A stretch of 64,000 bases of DNA from CAZKNF01 sp964554105 (GTDB lineage: Bacteria; Bacteroidota; Rhodothermia; Rhodothermales; VXPQ01): contig CAZKNF010000010.1 of assembly GCA_964554105.1 (NCBI GenBank), positions 1 to 64,000 of the forward strand, given 5' to 3'. Below, piece after piece: positions 1 through 8,857 of this stretch. Made by a program: the position numbers and the translations under genes. Every line of letters starts with the position of its first letter. Position 1 is the stretch's first letter. Below the pieces are notes generated by a model. That model was not told where the DNA came from and made no database searches. It was given only the letters and a program-made list of their open reading frames with translations.

Positions 1-8
1 CCGAGAGA

Positions 9-1868
9 TCAGATCCGACGAGATAGTGCGGCGACCGCACGGTCTTCGTCCGGTTCGGCACTTGCCCTCTCGGACTCGGGAACGGGATCCTCGCCAGGAT
101 TTACGTACGTATCCTCCGCCAGCATCCGCTGCTTTTCATACAGCCGCCGATAGAGGCCTCCTTCGGCGAGCAGCTCAATATGGGTGCCGCGCTCGACGAT
201 CCGTCCATCATCCATGACCAAAATTTGATCCGCACTCTGGATCGTCGATAGACGGTGGGCGATGACGAACGTCGTTCGGCCGCGCCGAAGAGTCTGGAGT
301 CCGTCACGGATGAGTGCCTCGCTCTCGCTGTCGAGACTCGATGTCGCTTCATCGAGAATCAGGATACGGGGATCAGCGAGAATGGCACGGGCGATAGCGA
401 CGCGTTGACGCTGTCCGCCAGAAAGCTTGACGCCCCGCTCGCCCACTACCGTCTCGTAGGCATCGTCGAATCGCTGAATGAACTCGTCACAGTGAGCGAT
501 TTTGGCCGCAGCCTCGACCTCCTCATCAGATGCATCAGGCCTGGCGAAGGCGATATTGTCTCGGATTGTACCGTCAAACAGGACATTCTCCTGCATCACG
601 ACACCGAGCTGCCGGCGGTAATCTCGAAGGCGAAGACGGGTCAAATCACGGTCGTCGATCAAAATCCGGCCCTTGGTCGGCCGTGCAAACGCCATCACGA
701 GGCTGATGAGTGTGCTTTTTCCGGCGCCACTCGGCCCGACGAGAGCAGTCGTCGTTCCGGCCGGCGCGAGGAATGACACGTCACGCAGCACCGGGACGCC
801 GGGGTCGTACTCGAAGTCGACTGCCTCAAACTCGACGTTGCCGGCGATCTCGCCCAACGCCATCCTTTGGTCGTCCTCATCATCTTCTGTAGTCATGGAC
901 CGGATTTCGCGAATCCGGTCGAGTCCGGCGAAAGCCTCGCTGAGCTGCGTTCCGATGTTCGCCATCTGCACCAGTGGGGCCACCATCAACCCGACAAAGA
1001 AGACGTACATCACGAGATCTCCCAGCGTCATCGTTTCGGCAAGAACGGCCCGCCCCCCGACGATCATGATCAGCACACTAATCGCACCAACAATAATAGT
1101 AGAGAATGCGCCGACCGCCGAGGTGCCTGTAATGCTTTTCGAAATGATGCCGAACAGCTTGCTGACACCCTCGTGGAAAATGCCGCGTTCGCGATCTTCG
1201 GCCACATACACCTTCAGAAGGCGGACGCCGCCGAGCGCCTCCCCCAGCCGGCCGCTCACTTCAGATTCGACCTTCCACCGCTCCCTGAAGATGGGCCGAA
1301 GCTTCTTCATGGACCATCCGATCACCCCGGCAAAAGCACTGAGCAAGACGATCGCTCCGACCGTCATCGCCCAGTTGAGCCACAGCAGCACGCCGAGGGC
1401 CAGCACCGCTGTGGTAATTCCTCCGACGAGGTGGACGATACCCGTTCCGACCAGGTTGCGAATCCCTTCCGCATCTCTCATGATCCGCGAGATGAGCGTG
1501 CCGCTCTTGGTAGAGTCGAAATAGGATACTGGGAGTCGGATGACGTGCGCCTGAACCGTGGTCCTCATGTCGCGGATCGCCCGCTGCGCCGCGATGCTCA
1601 CAAACTGAGCGAGGCCGAACGAGGTCACCGCCTGGACCAGAGTCGCCGCGCCCGCAGCCATTGCGAGCGGCACCAGAAGCTCGAGACTTCCTTCTCCAAT
1701 GACGTTGTCGATTAAGAATTTCGAGCTGGCCGGGAGCACAAAACCTGCGAGCCGGCTGATGACCATCAGCACGAGCCCGATGAGCAGTGGTCCTCGCTGC
1801 GCTCGAACAAGATGCCACGCCTCGCGCCGCACATCGCGAAAACCGACTTTCTTCTTAGTCTCGTTCAC
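9..1868 (-). CDS. ABC transporter, fused permease and ATPase (MsbA/LmrA-like exporter)
   Basis: This 619-residue half-transporter has an N-terminal six-helix membrane domain (about residues 25-310) and a C-terminal nucleotide-binding domain. The ATPase part shows Walker A GPSGAGKST near residue 378, the signature LSGGQRQR near 485, Walker B ILILDEATSSLD and the switch histidine in IAHRLSTI, so it should be an active ATP-driven exporter working as a homodimer. The family exports lipids, drugs or peptides; the substrate cannot be read from the sequence. The start is a GTG, followed by the Asn-Glu-Thr-Lys typical of a cytoplasmic N-terminus. An acidic linker (EDDEDDQ) joins the two domains. It is divergent from the envelope operon starting at 2274, and a 14-base tandem duplication lies one base upstream of the start codon. 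Confidence 0.93.
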   Translation of the reverse strand: MNETKKKVGFRDVRREAWHLVRAQRGPLLIGLVLMVISRLAGFVLPASSKFLIDNVIGEGSLELLVPLAMAAGAATLVQAVTSFGLAQFVSIAAQRAIRDMRTTVQAHVIRLPVSYFDSTKSGTLISRIMRDAEGIRNLVGTGIVHLVGGITTAVLALGVLLWLNWAMTVGAIVLLSAFAGVIGWSMKKLRPIFRERWKVESEVSGRLGEALGGVRLLKVYVAEDRERGIFHEGVSKLFGIISKSITGTSAVGAFSTIIVGAISVLIMIVGGRAVLAETMTLGDLVMYVFFVGLMVAPLVQMANIGTQLSEAFAGLDRIREIRSMTTEDDEDDQRMALGEIAGNVEFEAVDFEYDPGVPVLRDVSFLAPAGTTTALVGPSGAGKSTLISLVMAFARPTKGRILIDDRDLTRLRLRDYRRQLGVVMQENVLFDGTIRDNIAFARPDASDEEVEAAAKIAHCDEFIQRFDDAYETVVGERGVKLSGGQRQRVAIARAILADPRILILDEATSSLDSESEALIRDGLQTLRRGRTTFVIAHRLSTIQSADQILVMDDGRIVERGTHIELLAEGGLYRRLYEKQRMLAEDTYVNPGEDPVPESERASAEPDEDRAVAALSRRI

Positions 1869-1869
1869 T

Positions 1870-1897
1870 TCTATTAGATCTCATCTATTAGATCTCA
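1870..1897. repeat. 14-base perfect tandem duplication before the ABC exporter start
   Basis: The unit TCTATTAGATCTCA occurs twice without change at 1870-1883 and 1884-1897, immediately upstream of the minus-strand GTG start at 1868. It therefore lies in the expected translation-initiation or 5' leader region of the exporter gene. Function unknown; it may be a replication-slippage duplication. Confidence 0.85.
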
Positions 1898-2273
1898 CGT
1901 GTTTTTCAGTGTGGCTCGATGTGCCGGACTGGCTATGACGCACGGATCTGCGATTGATGTCCAAACTGCGTCATCGATACGTACTCTGTACCGTTCATGG
2001 CCGCCGGAGCTACGCCACTGGTCAGAGAGAGTTGCATGTCTGCTGATACTCACATATTGCGGATTCTGGAAAATTCCCGCATGCTGAAAAAAATGACTTT
2101 CGGGACCTTAGGTGGCATTACGAGGAAGTGGTAACGTTTAGGCGAACCGTCAAATGGCGCGGATCTTAGGATGCGCGCAACCATGTAATCATTCGAAGTA
2201 AATGCCGGGTAATCATTCTAATGACCATGCCGGCTTCGGTTCATGTGAGAAGGAAAAAAAGAGGAGGATGAAC
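1898..2273. other. Divergent intergenic region, no gene
   Basis: About 375 bases between two divergent genes. I find no convincing open frame or RNA gene. It must hold the promoters for both sides. The only clear structure is a 10-base direct repeat, GTAATCATTC, at 2185-2194 and 2209-2218, 24 bases apart and 56 bases before the downstream start. Several A-rich stretches lie around 2086-2094. Confidence 0.5.
2185..2218 (+). promoter_or_regulatory. Direct repeat upstream of the envelope operon, possible regulator site
   Basis: GTAATCATTC is repeated exactly at 2185-2194 and 2209-2218. The 24-base centre-to-centre distance is a little over two helical turns, so one dimeric regulator could touch both on the same face. 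It lies just before the DUF883-like gene. No regulator can be named; this is a positional inference. Confidence 0.35.
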
Positions 2274-2864
2274 ATGCCCAGCGAAATTTCCAATCCGACG
2301 AGTGACGATCGGGCGAATCAGGCACAGGACCGTCGGGGCAAGACTTCCGGCGCAGCGGACAGCGCGAAAGATAAGGCATCCGAAGGCGCTCACGAAGCGC
2401 GCAAAAAGGCAGAAGAGAGCCTATCCGACCAGAAGCGGCGTACGACACAACAGTTTGAGAGCGTCAGCTCTGCGCTTCGAGATACGTCAGCAAATCTCCG
2501 AGAGCGTCAAGAGGATCGGATTGCAGAGTTCGCAGACACGGCTGCCGAGCAGGTAGATCGCTTGTCCGGATATCTCCGCAATAGATCCGTAGGCGAACTC
2601 CTGGAGGAGGTAGAGGACATCGCTCGCCGCGAGCCCGCGCTTTTCCTCGGAGGAGCCGCCTTACTCGGAATCGTCGGCGCGCGCTTCCTGAAGAGCTCAG
2701 AGCGACGTCGGATGCAGCCCTCGGAGCGTGGTGATACCCGTTACTTCGAGCGAGAGCCCATGGATCGAGACCGCGGACCCACACGCGACGCGGGCCGAAC
2801 ACGCACGTATGAGCGCGAACCGTATCGCACTCCGCCCCCTGAAGTACGTGGCTCGACGTTGTAG
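2274..2864 (+). CDS. DUF883/YqjD-like membrane-anchored stress protein
   Basis: This protein of 196 residues has a hydrophilic, lysine- and glutamate-rich coiled-coil N-terminal half (repeated KASEGAHEARKKAEE-type sequence) and one C-terminal transmembrane helix (ALFLGGAALLGIVGARFL). It ends in an arginine-rich tail. This is the architecture of the YqjD/ElaB (DUF883) family, inner-membrane proteins linked in Escherichia coli to stationary-phase stress and ribosome association. The ATG at 2274 is chosen because GAGGAGG lies six bases before it; an upstream in-frame ATG at 2202 has no such site. It is the first gene of a three-gene set matching the yqjD-yqjE-yqjK pattern. Assignment to the exact family is by architecture, not by long identity. 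Confidence 0.65.
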   Translation: MPSEISNPTSDDRANQAQDRRGKTSGAADSAKDKASEGAHEARKKAEESLSDQKRRTTQQFESVSSALRDTSANLRERQEDRIAEFADTAAEQVDRLSGYLRNRSVGELLEEVEDIARREPALFLGGAALLGIVGARFLKSSERRRMQPSERGDTRYFEREPMDRDRGPTRDAGRTRTYEREPYRTPPPEVRGSTL

Positions 2865-2914
2865 GTCCTTATCGATGATAAAGACCAAACAAAATAACGT
2901 GGAGGCGAAGGACT

Positions 2915-3391
2915 ATGGAAGCGAAGTACTGGGAAGAGACGAGATCTCGGCGATACGGGCGGACAGATCAAAATCAACGTCCGAGTATCGGTGACCTCTT
3001 CGGCCGGCTATCCGATGAATTCTCGCGGCTGATACGCCTGGAGATTCAACTCGCTAAGACGGAGTTATCGGAAAAGGCGGCCGTGGTGGGCCAGAACGCC
3101 GGCATGATAGTCGGAGGTGTAATTCTCGCCCTCGTGGGGTTGACGGTTCTAGCAATTGCAATCGGATATCTGCTTGGCACATTTATGCCGCTGTGGCTCG
3201 GATTCTTGCTGACGGCGGTACTATTTGCCGGCATCGGTGGCGCGCTCGCAGCGTCAGGAATCTCGACACTGAAGGAGACGTCGATGCAGCTCGACAGGAC
3301 GGCACGGACCATTGAGGAGGATAAGTTATGGATGAGGCAAGAGGCAGAAGAGGTGAAAGAGGATCCGGCGCACCTGGGTCAGCCGCATTGA
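2915..3391 (+). CDS. Phage holin family (DUF1469/YqjE-like) membrane protein
   Basis: A 158-residue protein with a charged N-terminus, an amphipathic stretch (SDEFSRLIRLEIQLAKTELS), and two strong membrane helices around residues 58-80 and 86-108, then a charged tail. This matches the DUF1469 'holin superfamily III' proteins such as YqjE, which despite the name are usually chromosomal envelope proteins and not lysis proteins. The start has GGAGG about nine bases upstream. It lies 50 bases after the DUF883-like gene, and its last 64 bases overlap the next gene in another frame, which argues for co-translation. Confidence 0.75.
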   Translation: MEAKYWEETRSRRYGRTDQNQRPSIGDLFGRLSDEFSRLIRLEIQLAKTELSEKAAVVGQNAGMIVGGVILALVGLTVLAIAIGYLLGTFMPLWLGFLLTAVLFAGIGGALAASGISTLKETSMQLDRTARTIEEDKLWMRQEAEEVKEDPAHLGQPH

Positions 3392-4410
3392 GTCGTGAAA
3401 ATCCCCGCGACCCGGTGACGGGTCGCCAGGTAGGCCGCGATTCACCCCATCAGGAAACGGATGGGATGTCCGCTCAAGAGATTGAGGAAGAGATCCAGCG
3501 GACGCGTGCACGAATGACGGGCGCACTCAATGAGATTGAAGCGCGCGTGTCGCCCGCACGTCTGAAGTTCGAGATCCAGGAAACGCTGCACGACACCGTG
3601 GACAAGGTGCGCGAGCAGATTCATCCGAAGCAAGTAGCGAAACGAGCAGGTGACAATATGTTGGATACAGTACGCGACAACCCCGTGCCGGCACTGGTGG
3701 CCGGAATTTCAATCGGCTACATGTTCATGAAGGGCCGCGACGACGACGGCCGTCGATCAGATGCACGCCGCCGATACAGGACCGGTAGCCAGTGGGATAC
3801 CGGTTACGAAGAGGATTTTTACCGCGACGAAGTATACCCGTCCCGCCATCCTGAATACCGCAACTACCCGGATTATCCCGAGCAGTATTCCTCGGAATCA
3901 GAGGGATCCCGAACGAGAGATCGGGTAGAGGACGTCAAGGCGCAGGCCGCCGGAACCGCCCAGAAGGTGCGAGAAGGATCCGATGAGGCGATCCAAAAAG
4001 CGAAACATCGTGCTGAAGAGACCATGCGGGAGACGCGGCATCGCGCTGACGAGACCATGCAGGAAGCGCGCCACGGGGCGCGTAAAGCCAGGAGAAACGT
4101 CCGCCGGGGCGCACGCCGCGCAGAGCGTTCGATCGAGGACTATGTGCATGAAAATCCTCTCATGGCCGGACTTTTTGCGGCGGGCGCAGGGGCGTTCCTC
4201 GGCTCGCTTCTGCCATCGACGGAGTTTGAGGATCGCCGAATTGGAGGCATTCGCGATGATGCCATGGATGACGCGTCCGAAATGGCCGGCGAGGCGAAGG
4301 AGCGCGCAAAGAATGTCGCAGATGACGCAAAGAGCGAACTGAAGGAGAGCGGTCGGCACGTCGCCGAGTCCGCCAAATCCGAAGCCCGGCAGATGGGCGA
4401 CTCCGCCTAA
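3328..4410 (+). CDS. DUF3618-type envelope protein with hendecad repeats
   Basis: This 360-residue protein begins inside the 3' end of the preceding gene; GAGGAGG seven bases upstream supports the ATG at 3328. Residues about 47-100 (SAQEIEEEIQRTRARM and onward) match the DUF3618 signature. One hydrophobic segment follows (PVPALVAGISIGYMFM) and a second lies near residue 275 (NPLMAGLFAAGAGAFLGSLL). Between them is a very basic helix with 11-residue repeats, HRAEETMRETR then HRADETMQEAR, and after the second helix an alanine/lysine/glutamate-rich tail resembling LEA-type desiccation proteins. It is probably an envelope stress or scaffold protein. The actual role is unknown. Confidence 0.65.
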   Translation: MDEARGRRGERGSGAPGSAALSRENPRDPVTGRQVGRDSPHQETDGMSAQEIEEEIQRTRARMTGALNEIEARVSPARLKFEIQETLHDTVDKVREQIHPKQVAKRAGDNMLDTVRDNPVPALVAGISIGYMFMKGRDDDGRRSDARRRYRTGSQWDTGYEEDFYRDEVYPSRHPEYRNYPDYPEQYSSESEGSRTRDRVEDVKAQAAGTAQKVREGSDEAIQKAKHRAEETMRETRHRADETMQEARHGARKARRNVRRGARRAERSIEDYVHENPLMAGLFAAGAGAFLGSLLPSTEFEDRRIGGIRDDAMDDASEMAGEAKERAKNVADDAKSELKESGRHVAESAKSEARQMGDSA

Positions 4411-4521
4411 GGTTCGCTGGCTGGAGACGGACGCAAGCGCCATTCGACTGACGAACAGCTGCAAGCTTCTTGCGGCTGATTCGTCGGCTCCACTCTTAGT
4501 ATGAGTTGAAGTGCGCGTATC

Positions 4522-4788
4522 ATGACTTCGGGCACAGAGTACGCCGTCGAAACATCCGGCTTCATCACGTCCTTCGGCACCACTCGTGCGGTCGACCGCG
4601 TCGATCTGCAGGTGCGTCGCGGCACAATCGTCGGCTTGCTGGGCCCATACGGCGCCGGCAAGACGACGATTGTCCGCATTCTTGCAGCGCTGCCGAAGCC
4701 GGATGGTGGTACCGCGCACGTCCTCGTCCATGACATCGTTGGAAGGCGGACGATGTGCAATCCGGCGGCTTTCATTTCTCGGTCGTAG
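4522..4788 (+). pseudogene. Truncated DrrA-like ABC ATPase fragment
   Basis: Only the first part of a daunorubicin-resistance-type ATPase remains: FGTTRAVDRVDLQV, a Walker A (GLLGPYGAGKTT, where the family normally has GPNGAGKST) and KPDGGTAHVLVHDIV. Family resemblance stops near residue 72 and a stop codon comes at residue 89. The signature motif, Walker B and partner permease are all absent. In the same frame after the stop another run of about 85 codons is open, but I recognise nothing in it. This is most likely a gene remnant; expression as a peptide is not supported by a ribosome-binding site. Confidence 0.7.
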
Positions 4789-4985
4789 GCGCGCAGTTCC
4801 GCTGATGAGGGGAGTATCGCGAAAGCCGGTGATATCTGGCACAAGACCCACCTGCTAATCGGCGGATTCGGCCTGAAAGCAGAGCCGTTCAGTGGCAACT
4901 GCACCAACACCATCCACTTGCTAACAAGTTTGCAGTTTCTATCTTGCCGTGACGGAGTCGTTGCCCTAAGCATTGCCGGAGAGGA

Positions 4986-7436
4986 ATGGCTATTACACGC
5001 GGACAGTCACGATTCGATGGAGCATCTCTACGGCGGGTTCGGCTGAGTTTATTCCTTTTCGTTCTTGCCGCGGCTCTTTGTCCGATTCCGGCCACCGCGC
5101 AGGTTGTCTTGTCTGATCAACCGGATTCCGCGATCCGACCCTGGCCTGCAACCTGGATGACGCATCCGGTCGCGCCCGGAGATTCATTCGGGGTTTACCA
5201 CTTCCGGCGGTCTTTCGAGCTCGATTCACAGCCTGACCGGTTTGTGGCGTACGTTTCAGCGGACAACCGCTATCGCCTCTTGGTGAACGGCGTGGACGTA
5301 TCGAATGGCCCGGCCCGCGGGGATCTGATGCACTGGAACTATGAAACGGTCGATCTGGCGGAGCACCTGCGGCCTGGTCGCAATACGCTCGCTGCCGTGG
5401 TCTGGAACTACGGTCCACATCGTCCGGTGGCGCAGTTCAGTTATCACACGGCGTTCCTCGTACAGGGCGAAGGGGAGAGCGAGGCGGTCGTGAACTCGGG
5501 ACCGGAGTGGAAGGTGTTCTGGAATCGTGCATACGCGCCTATCCCGATCACGTTTGAAGACGTAAACGGATATTATGCGTCGCCGCCCGGAGAGCACGTG
5601 AATGCACGTGAGTATCCGTGGGGATGGGAAACGGACGAGTTCGATGATGCGGAATGGCCGGCCGCGCGCGAGTTCGTCTTTCGTGAAGGTACGGATCGGG
5701 GAGCGCTTCCGCGTGGAGCCCATCCGTATGGAGAGGCAGGCGGCTGGCAGCTCGTGCCTCGCAGCATTCCAGCCATGGTCGAGACGCTCCAGCGAATCCC
5801 GCGCCTCCGACGCGCCGAAGGAGTCGATGCGGACGACGATTTTCTAAATGGTACGGGTGATCTCGTCATCCCTGCAAACGCCCGAGCAGTGCTGCTGCTG
5901 GATCAAACGTACGTCACGAACGCGTATCCGGTGATCGAGACGAGCGGTGGCGACGAAGCCGCCCTCATGCTCACGTATGCCGAGGCGGCCGTGGATGCAG
6001 AAGGCCGCAAGGGTCATCGCGACGAGGTCGAGGGCAAGACGATACGGGGCGTCCGCGATCGATTCACATTTGGCGGCGGCGAGCGTCGGCAGTTCAGGCC
6101 GCTCAGCTTCCGGACCTTCCGCTACATCCAGATGGAGGTTCAGACGGCGGACGAACCACTCCGTATCCACGACGTGCACGGCATCTATACCGCATATCCT
6201 TTCGAGGAGAGGGGGCGTTTCTCCAGTGATCTGTCCTGGCTCGAGGAGATGTGGGACATTAACTGGCGAACGGCTGAGATCTGTGCGTGGGAGACCTATT
6301 TCGATACACCGTATTACGAGCAGCTCCAGTATGTGGGGGACACGCGGCTCCAGGCGCTGATCTCCCTTTACGTTTCGGGCGACGACAGGCTGATGCGAAA
6401 CGCCATCACCCAGTTCGCACATTCTCAGGTTCCGGAAGGGATTACGGCCAGTCGAGCTCCGTCCGAGCTGGCGCAGTTCATCCCGCCCTATTCACTCGTC
6501 TGGGTCACGATGCTGTACGATTACTTGATGTACCGGGACGACCCCGCATTCGTACGGCAGTACCTTCCGGGTGCCCGAGCGGTGCTTGCCTGGTACGAGC
6601 GGCGGATCGACGACACCGGATTGCTGGGGCCGATGCCGTGGTGGAATTATGTGGATTCCCCCGCGTTCACGCGCGGTGTACCGCCCGGGGCGGAAGACGG
6701 GAATTCAGCCGTCATCACGGCACAGTTCGCCTACACGCTGCGGAAAGCGCAGGAACTGGAGATCGAACTCGGGGAGCCGGCGCTCGCCTCGAGGTTCGGC
6801 GCCCTCGCTGACTCGCTCGGAGCGGCCCTCCACGCTCGAACCTGGGATGCGGAACGCGGACTTTTTGCCGACACTCCCGAGAAGGAGGGGTTCAGTCCCC
6901 ACGTAAACGCCTTCGCGGTGCTCGCGGATATCGTCCCTCAGGGAGAGCAGCGGCCACTCATGGAGCGGCTTGCTGCTGATTCGTCGGAAGCCCAGCCGAA
7001 CTTCTACTTCCGATTCTACATAGATGAGGCGCTGCACAAGGTGGGGCTCGGTGATCGCTACATCGACCGGCTCGCGCCGTGGCAGACGTTCCTCGAGCTC
7101 GGGCTCACCACGACGCCGGAGCGTCCGGAGCCGACCCGATCCGATTCCCACGCATGGACCGCGCATCCGAACTATGGACTGCTTGCAACGGTCCTCGGGG
7201 TGAGACCGGCGGAGCCCGGGTTCGGCGCCGTCCATGTCGCCCCGGCTCTCGGACCACTTCGTCGCGCCGAAGGGCGCGTCGCCCATCCTGCTGGCGACAT
7301 CGACGTTCGACTAGAGCGCGAGGGCGAGGATGGCCTACGAGGTGAAGTCACACTACCGCCCGGAGTTACGGGCGTTCTCGAGTGGGAGGGGATGGAACTT
7401 CAGCTCAACCCCGGAAATCAGGCAGTGGACCTTTGA
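4986..7436 (+). CDS. Secreted alpha-L-rhamnosidase, GH78-like
   Basis: An 816-residue secreted enzyme with a basic N-terminus, hydrophobic core (LSLFLFVLAAALCPIPATAQ) and likely signal peptidase cut after ATAQ. The N-terminal third is a jelly-roll sugar-binding region (VNGVDVSNGPARGD, typical of GH78 and GH2 relatives). The (alpha/alpha)6 barrel follows, with FDTPYYEQLQYVGDTRLQ near residue 440, PWWNYVDS and a late RSDSHAWTAHP motif, all characteristic of bacterial alpha-L-rhamnosidases. It should remove terminal rhamnose outside the cytoplasm. It stands 19 bases before a CE15-like esterase and faces a glucuronate uptake operon, which suggests a substrate holding both rhamnose and uronic acid, such as ulvan or plant gums. 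Exact linkage is unknown. Confidence 0.82.
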   Translation: MAITRGQSRFDGASLRRVRLSLFLFVLAAALCPIPATAQVVLSDQPDSAIRPWPATWMTHPVAPGDSFGVYHFRRSFELDSQPDRFVAYVSADNRYRLLVNGVDVSNGPARGDLMHWNYETVDLAEHLRPGRNTLAAVVWNYGPHRPVAQFSYHTAFLVQGEGESEAVVNSGPEWKVFWNRAYAPIPITFEDVNGYYASPPGEHVNAREYPWGWETDEFDDAEWPAAREFVFREGTDRGALPRGAHPYGEAGGWQLVPRSIPAMVETLQRIPRLRRAEGVDADDDFLNGTGDLVIPANARAVLLLDQTYVTNAYPVIETSGGDEAALMLTYAEAAVDAEGRKGHRDEVEGKTIRGVRDRFTFGGGERRQFRPLSFRTFRYIQMEVQTADEPLRIHDVHGIYTAYPFEERGRFSSDLSWLEEMWDINWRTAEICAWETYFDTPYYEQLQYVGDTRLQALISLYVSGDDRLMRNAITQFAHSQVPEGITASRAPSELAQFIPPYSLVWVTMLYDYLMYRDDPAFVRQYLPGARAVLAWYERRIDDTGLLGPMPWWNYVDSPAFTRGVPPGAEDGNSAVITAQFAYTLRKAQELEIELGEPALASRFGALADSLGAALHARTWDAERGLFADTPEKEGFSPHVNAFAVLADIVPQGEQRPLMERLAADSSEAQPNFYFRFYIDEALHKVGLGDRYIDRLAPWQTFLELGLTTTPERPEPTRSDSHAWTAHPNYGLLATVLGVRPAEPGFGAVHVAPALGPLRRAEGRVAHPAGDIDVRLEREGEDGLRGEVTLPPGVTGVLEWEGMELQLNPGNQAVDL

Positions 7437-7455
7437 TCCGGATTGACAAATCACC

Positions 7456-8709
7456 ATGAACACACTCTTTCTTACAGCTTTCCCGCTGATCCTGGTGGGC
7501 TTCGCGATGGGAGCGGCCGCGCAGACGCCCGGATGGGAGGCCGATCCGGAGGTAGTGGAACGATCCAGAGGCAGCGGCACGGACTTCAATTATGATGAAT
7601 CGCGGGTGCCGGAGTATTCTCTGCCGGATCCGCTGGAGACGATGGACGGCGCAACCGTGTCCTCCCCTCCGGCGTGGGACGCACGAAGGACAGAGATCCT
7701 CGAGCTTTTCCGCGCGAACGTGTATGGTCGTTCGCCGGGCACGCCTGACAGCCTTCATTTCGATCTGCTCGAGGAGAACGAGGAGGCCCTGGATGGTGCC
7801 GCGACACTCCGCCGCATCGCGATTCACAGCAGACAGGATGAGCGAGAGCATACCTTCGAACTGACGCTTTTCCTTCCGAATCGAGAGGCGGCACCGGCAC
7901 CCGTAGTCCTCCTCCTCAACAACAGGGACGCGAGCAATACGGATCCGAGCAGGACGGAGCGGTCCGAATTCTGGCCCGCGGAGGAGGTAATCGCGCGTGG
8001 GTATGGAATTGCCGCCGTCCAGAATGAGGCGATTGCGCCGGATGATGCGGAGCACTTTCGAGAGGGTGTAATCCAGCTCTTCGACGGCGAGCTGAGCGGT
8101 TCTCGCGCAGATGACGCATGGGGTGCCCTCGCCGCCTGGGCGTGGGGCGCGAGCCGCGCGATGGATTATTTCACGACGGACTCGGACGTCGACCCAACCC
8201 GGGTCGCCGTGTTGGGACACTCGCGCGGTGGGAAAGCCGCGCTCTGGGCCGGCGCAGAGGACGAGCGTTTTGCGCTGGTCATCTCGAATGAGTCAGGCGC
8301 GGGAGGTGCGGCCCTGAGCCGGCGGCGCTTCGGCGAAACGGTCGAACAGATCACCACGTCGTTCCCGCACTGGTTTACGAACCGCTTTGCCGAATTCAGC
8401 AGCCGCGAGAACGAGATTCCGATCGATCAGCACATGCTGATCGCATTGATGGCGCCGCGCGCAGTCTACGTGGCCAGCGCGGATGAGGATCTGTGGGCGG
8501 ATCCGCGGGGGGAGTTTCTTTCGCTCGTGCACGCCTCCCCGGTCTTTGAGCTCTGGGGAAATCCACATATTGCGCCCGATGACATGCCGGCTCTCGAACA
8601 GCCCGCAATTTTCGGTCGTCTCGGCTACCACGTACGGCGGGGAACGCACAATCTGACCCTCTACGACTGGATGCGTTTTCTCGATTTCGCCGATCACCTC
8701 TGGCGATAG
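7456..8709 (+). CDS. CE15-like 4-O-methyl-glucuronoyl methylesterase
   Basis: A 417-residue alpha/beta-hydrolase with a signal peptide (LFLTAFPLILVGFAMGAAAQ). The nucleophile elbow is GHSRGGKAALWAG, the variant of the CE15 motif G-C/H-S-R-x-G; ISNESGAGGAALSRRRFGET follows as in that family, and the catalytic histidine is probably in RRGTHNLTLYDW near the C-terminus. Glucuronoyl esterases cut the ester between glucuronic acid residues of polysaccharides and alcohols such as lignin; bacterial members are broad. Nineteen bases separate it from the rhamnosidase, so they are likely co-transcribed. Product glucuronate would feed the TRAP transporter and UxaC encoded on the opposite strand. Confidence 0.82.
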   Translation: MNTLFLTAFPLILVGFAMGAAAQTPGWEADPEVVERSRGSGTDFNYDESRVPEYSLPDPLETMDGATVSSPPAWDARRTEILELFRANVYGRSPGTPDSLHFDLLEENEEALDGAATLRRIAIHSRQDEREHTFELTLFLPNREAAPAPVVLLLNNRDASNTDPSRTERSEFWPAEEVIARGYGIAAVQNEAIAPDDAEHFREGVIQLFDGELSGSRADDAWGALAAWAWGASRAMDYFTTDSDVDPTRVAVLGHSRGGKAALWAGAEDERFALVISNESGAGGAALSRRRFGETVEQITTSFPHWFTNRFAEFSSRENEIPIDQHMLIALMAPRAVYVASADEDLWADPRGEFLSLVHASPVFELWGNPHIAPDDMPALEQPAIFGRLGYHVRRGTHNLTLYDWMRFLDFADHLWR

Positions 8710-8776
8710 AGCGCTGCTCAGATACGTTGTCTCGTCCGCACGCACCCGAAAGGATAAGAGATTGGCGCGGGTGATG

Positions 8777-8822
8777 GCTTTCCTCTGCTCATCCTTTATG
8801 CTTTCCTCTGGTCGTCCTTCAT
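8777..8822. repeat. 23-base imperfect tandem repeat downstream of the TRAP operon
   Basis: Two head-to-tail copies of a 23-base unit occupy 8777-8799 and 8800-8822 and differ at three positions. They lie in the 148-base spacer between the convergent esterase gene and dctM. No hairpin with a T-tract accompanies them. Meaning unknown. Confidence 0.75.
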
Positions 8823-8857
8823 AGCCGCGATCTCCGTCTGGCCGAAAGTCCTTCGAT

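Noticed and set aside
867..1715. Plus-strand open frames of 280 codons opposite the ABC exporter
   Set aside because: Antisense shadows of a clearly recognised exporter, with no ribosome site or family resemblance.
3326..3526. Minus-strand ORF opposite the overlap of the holin-family and DUF3618 genes
   Set aside because: No family resemblance, and both plus-strand genes have strong ribosome sites.
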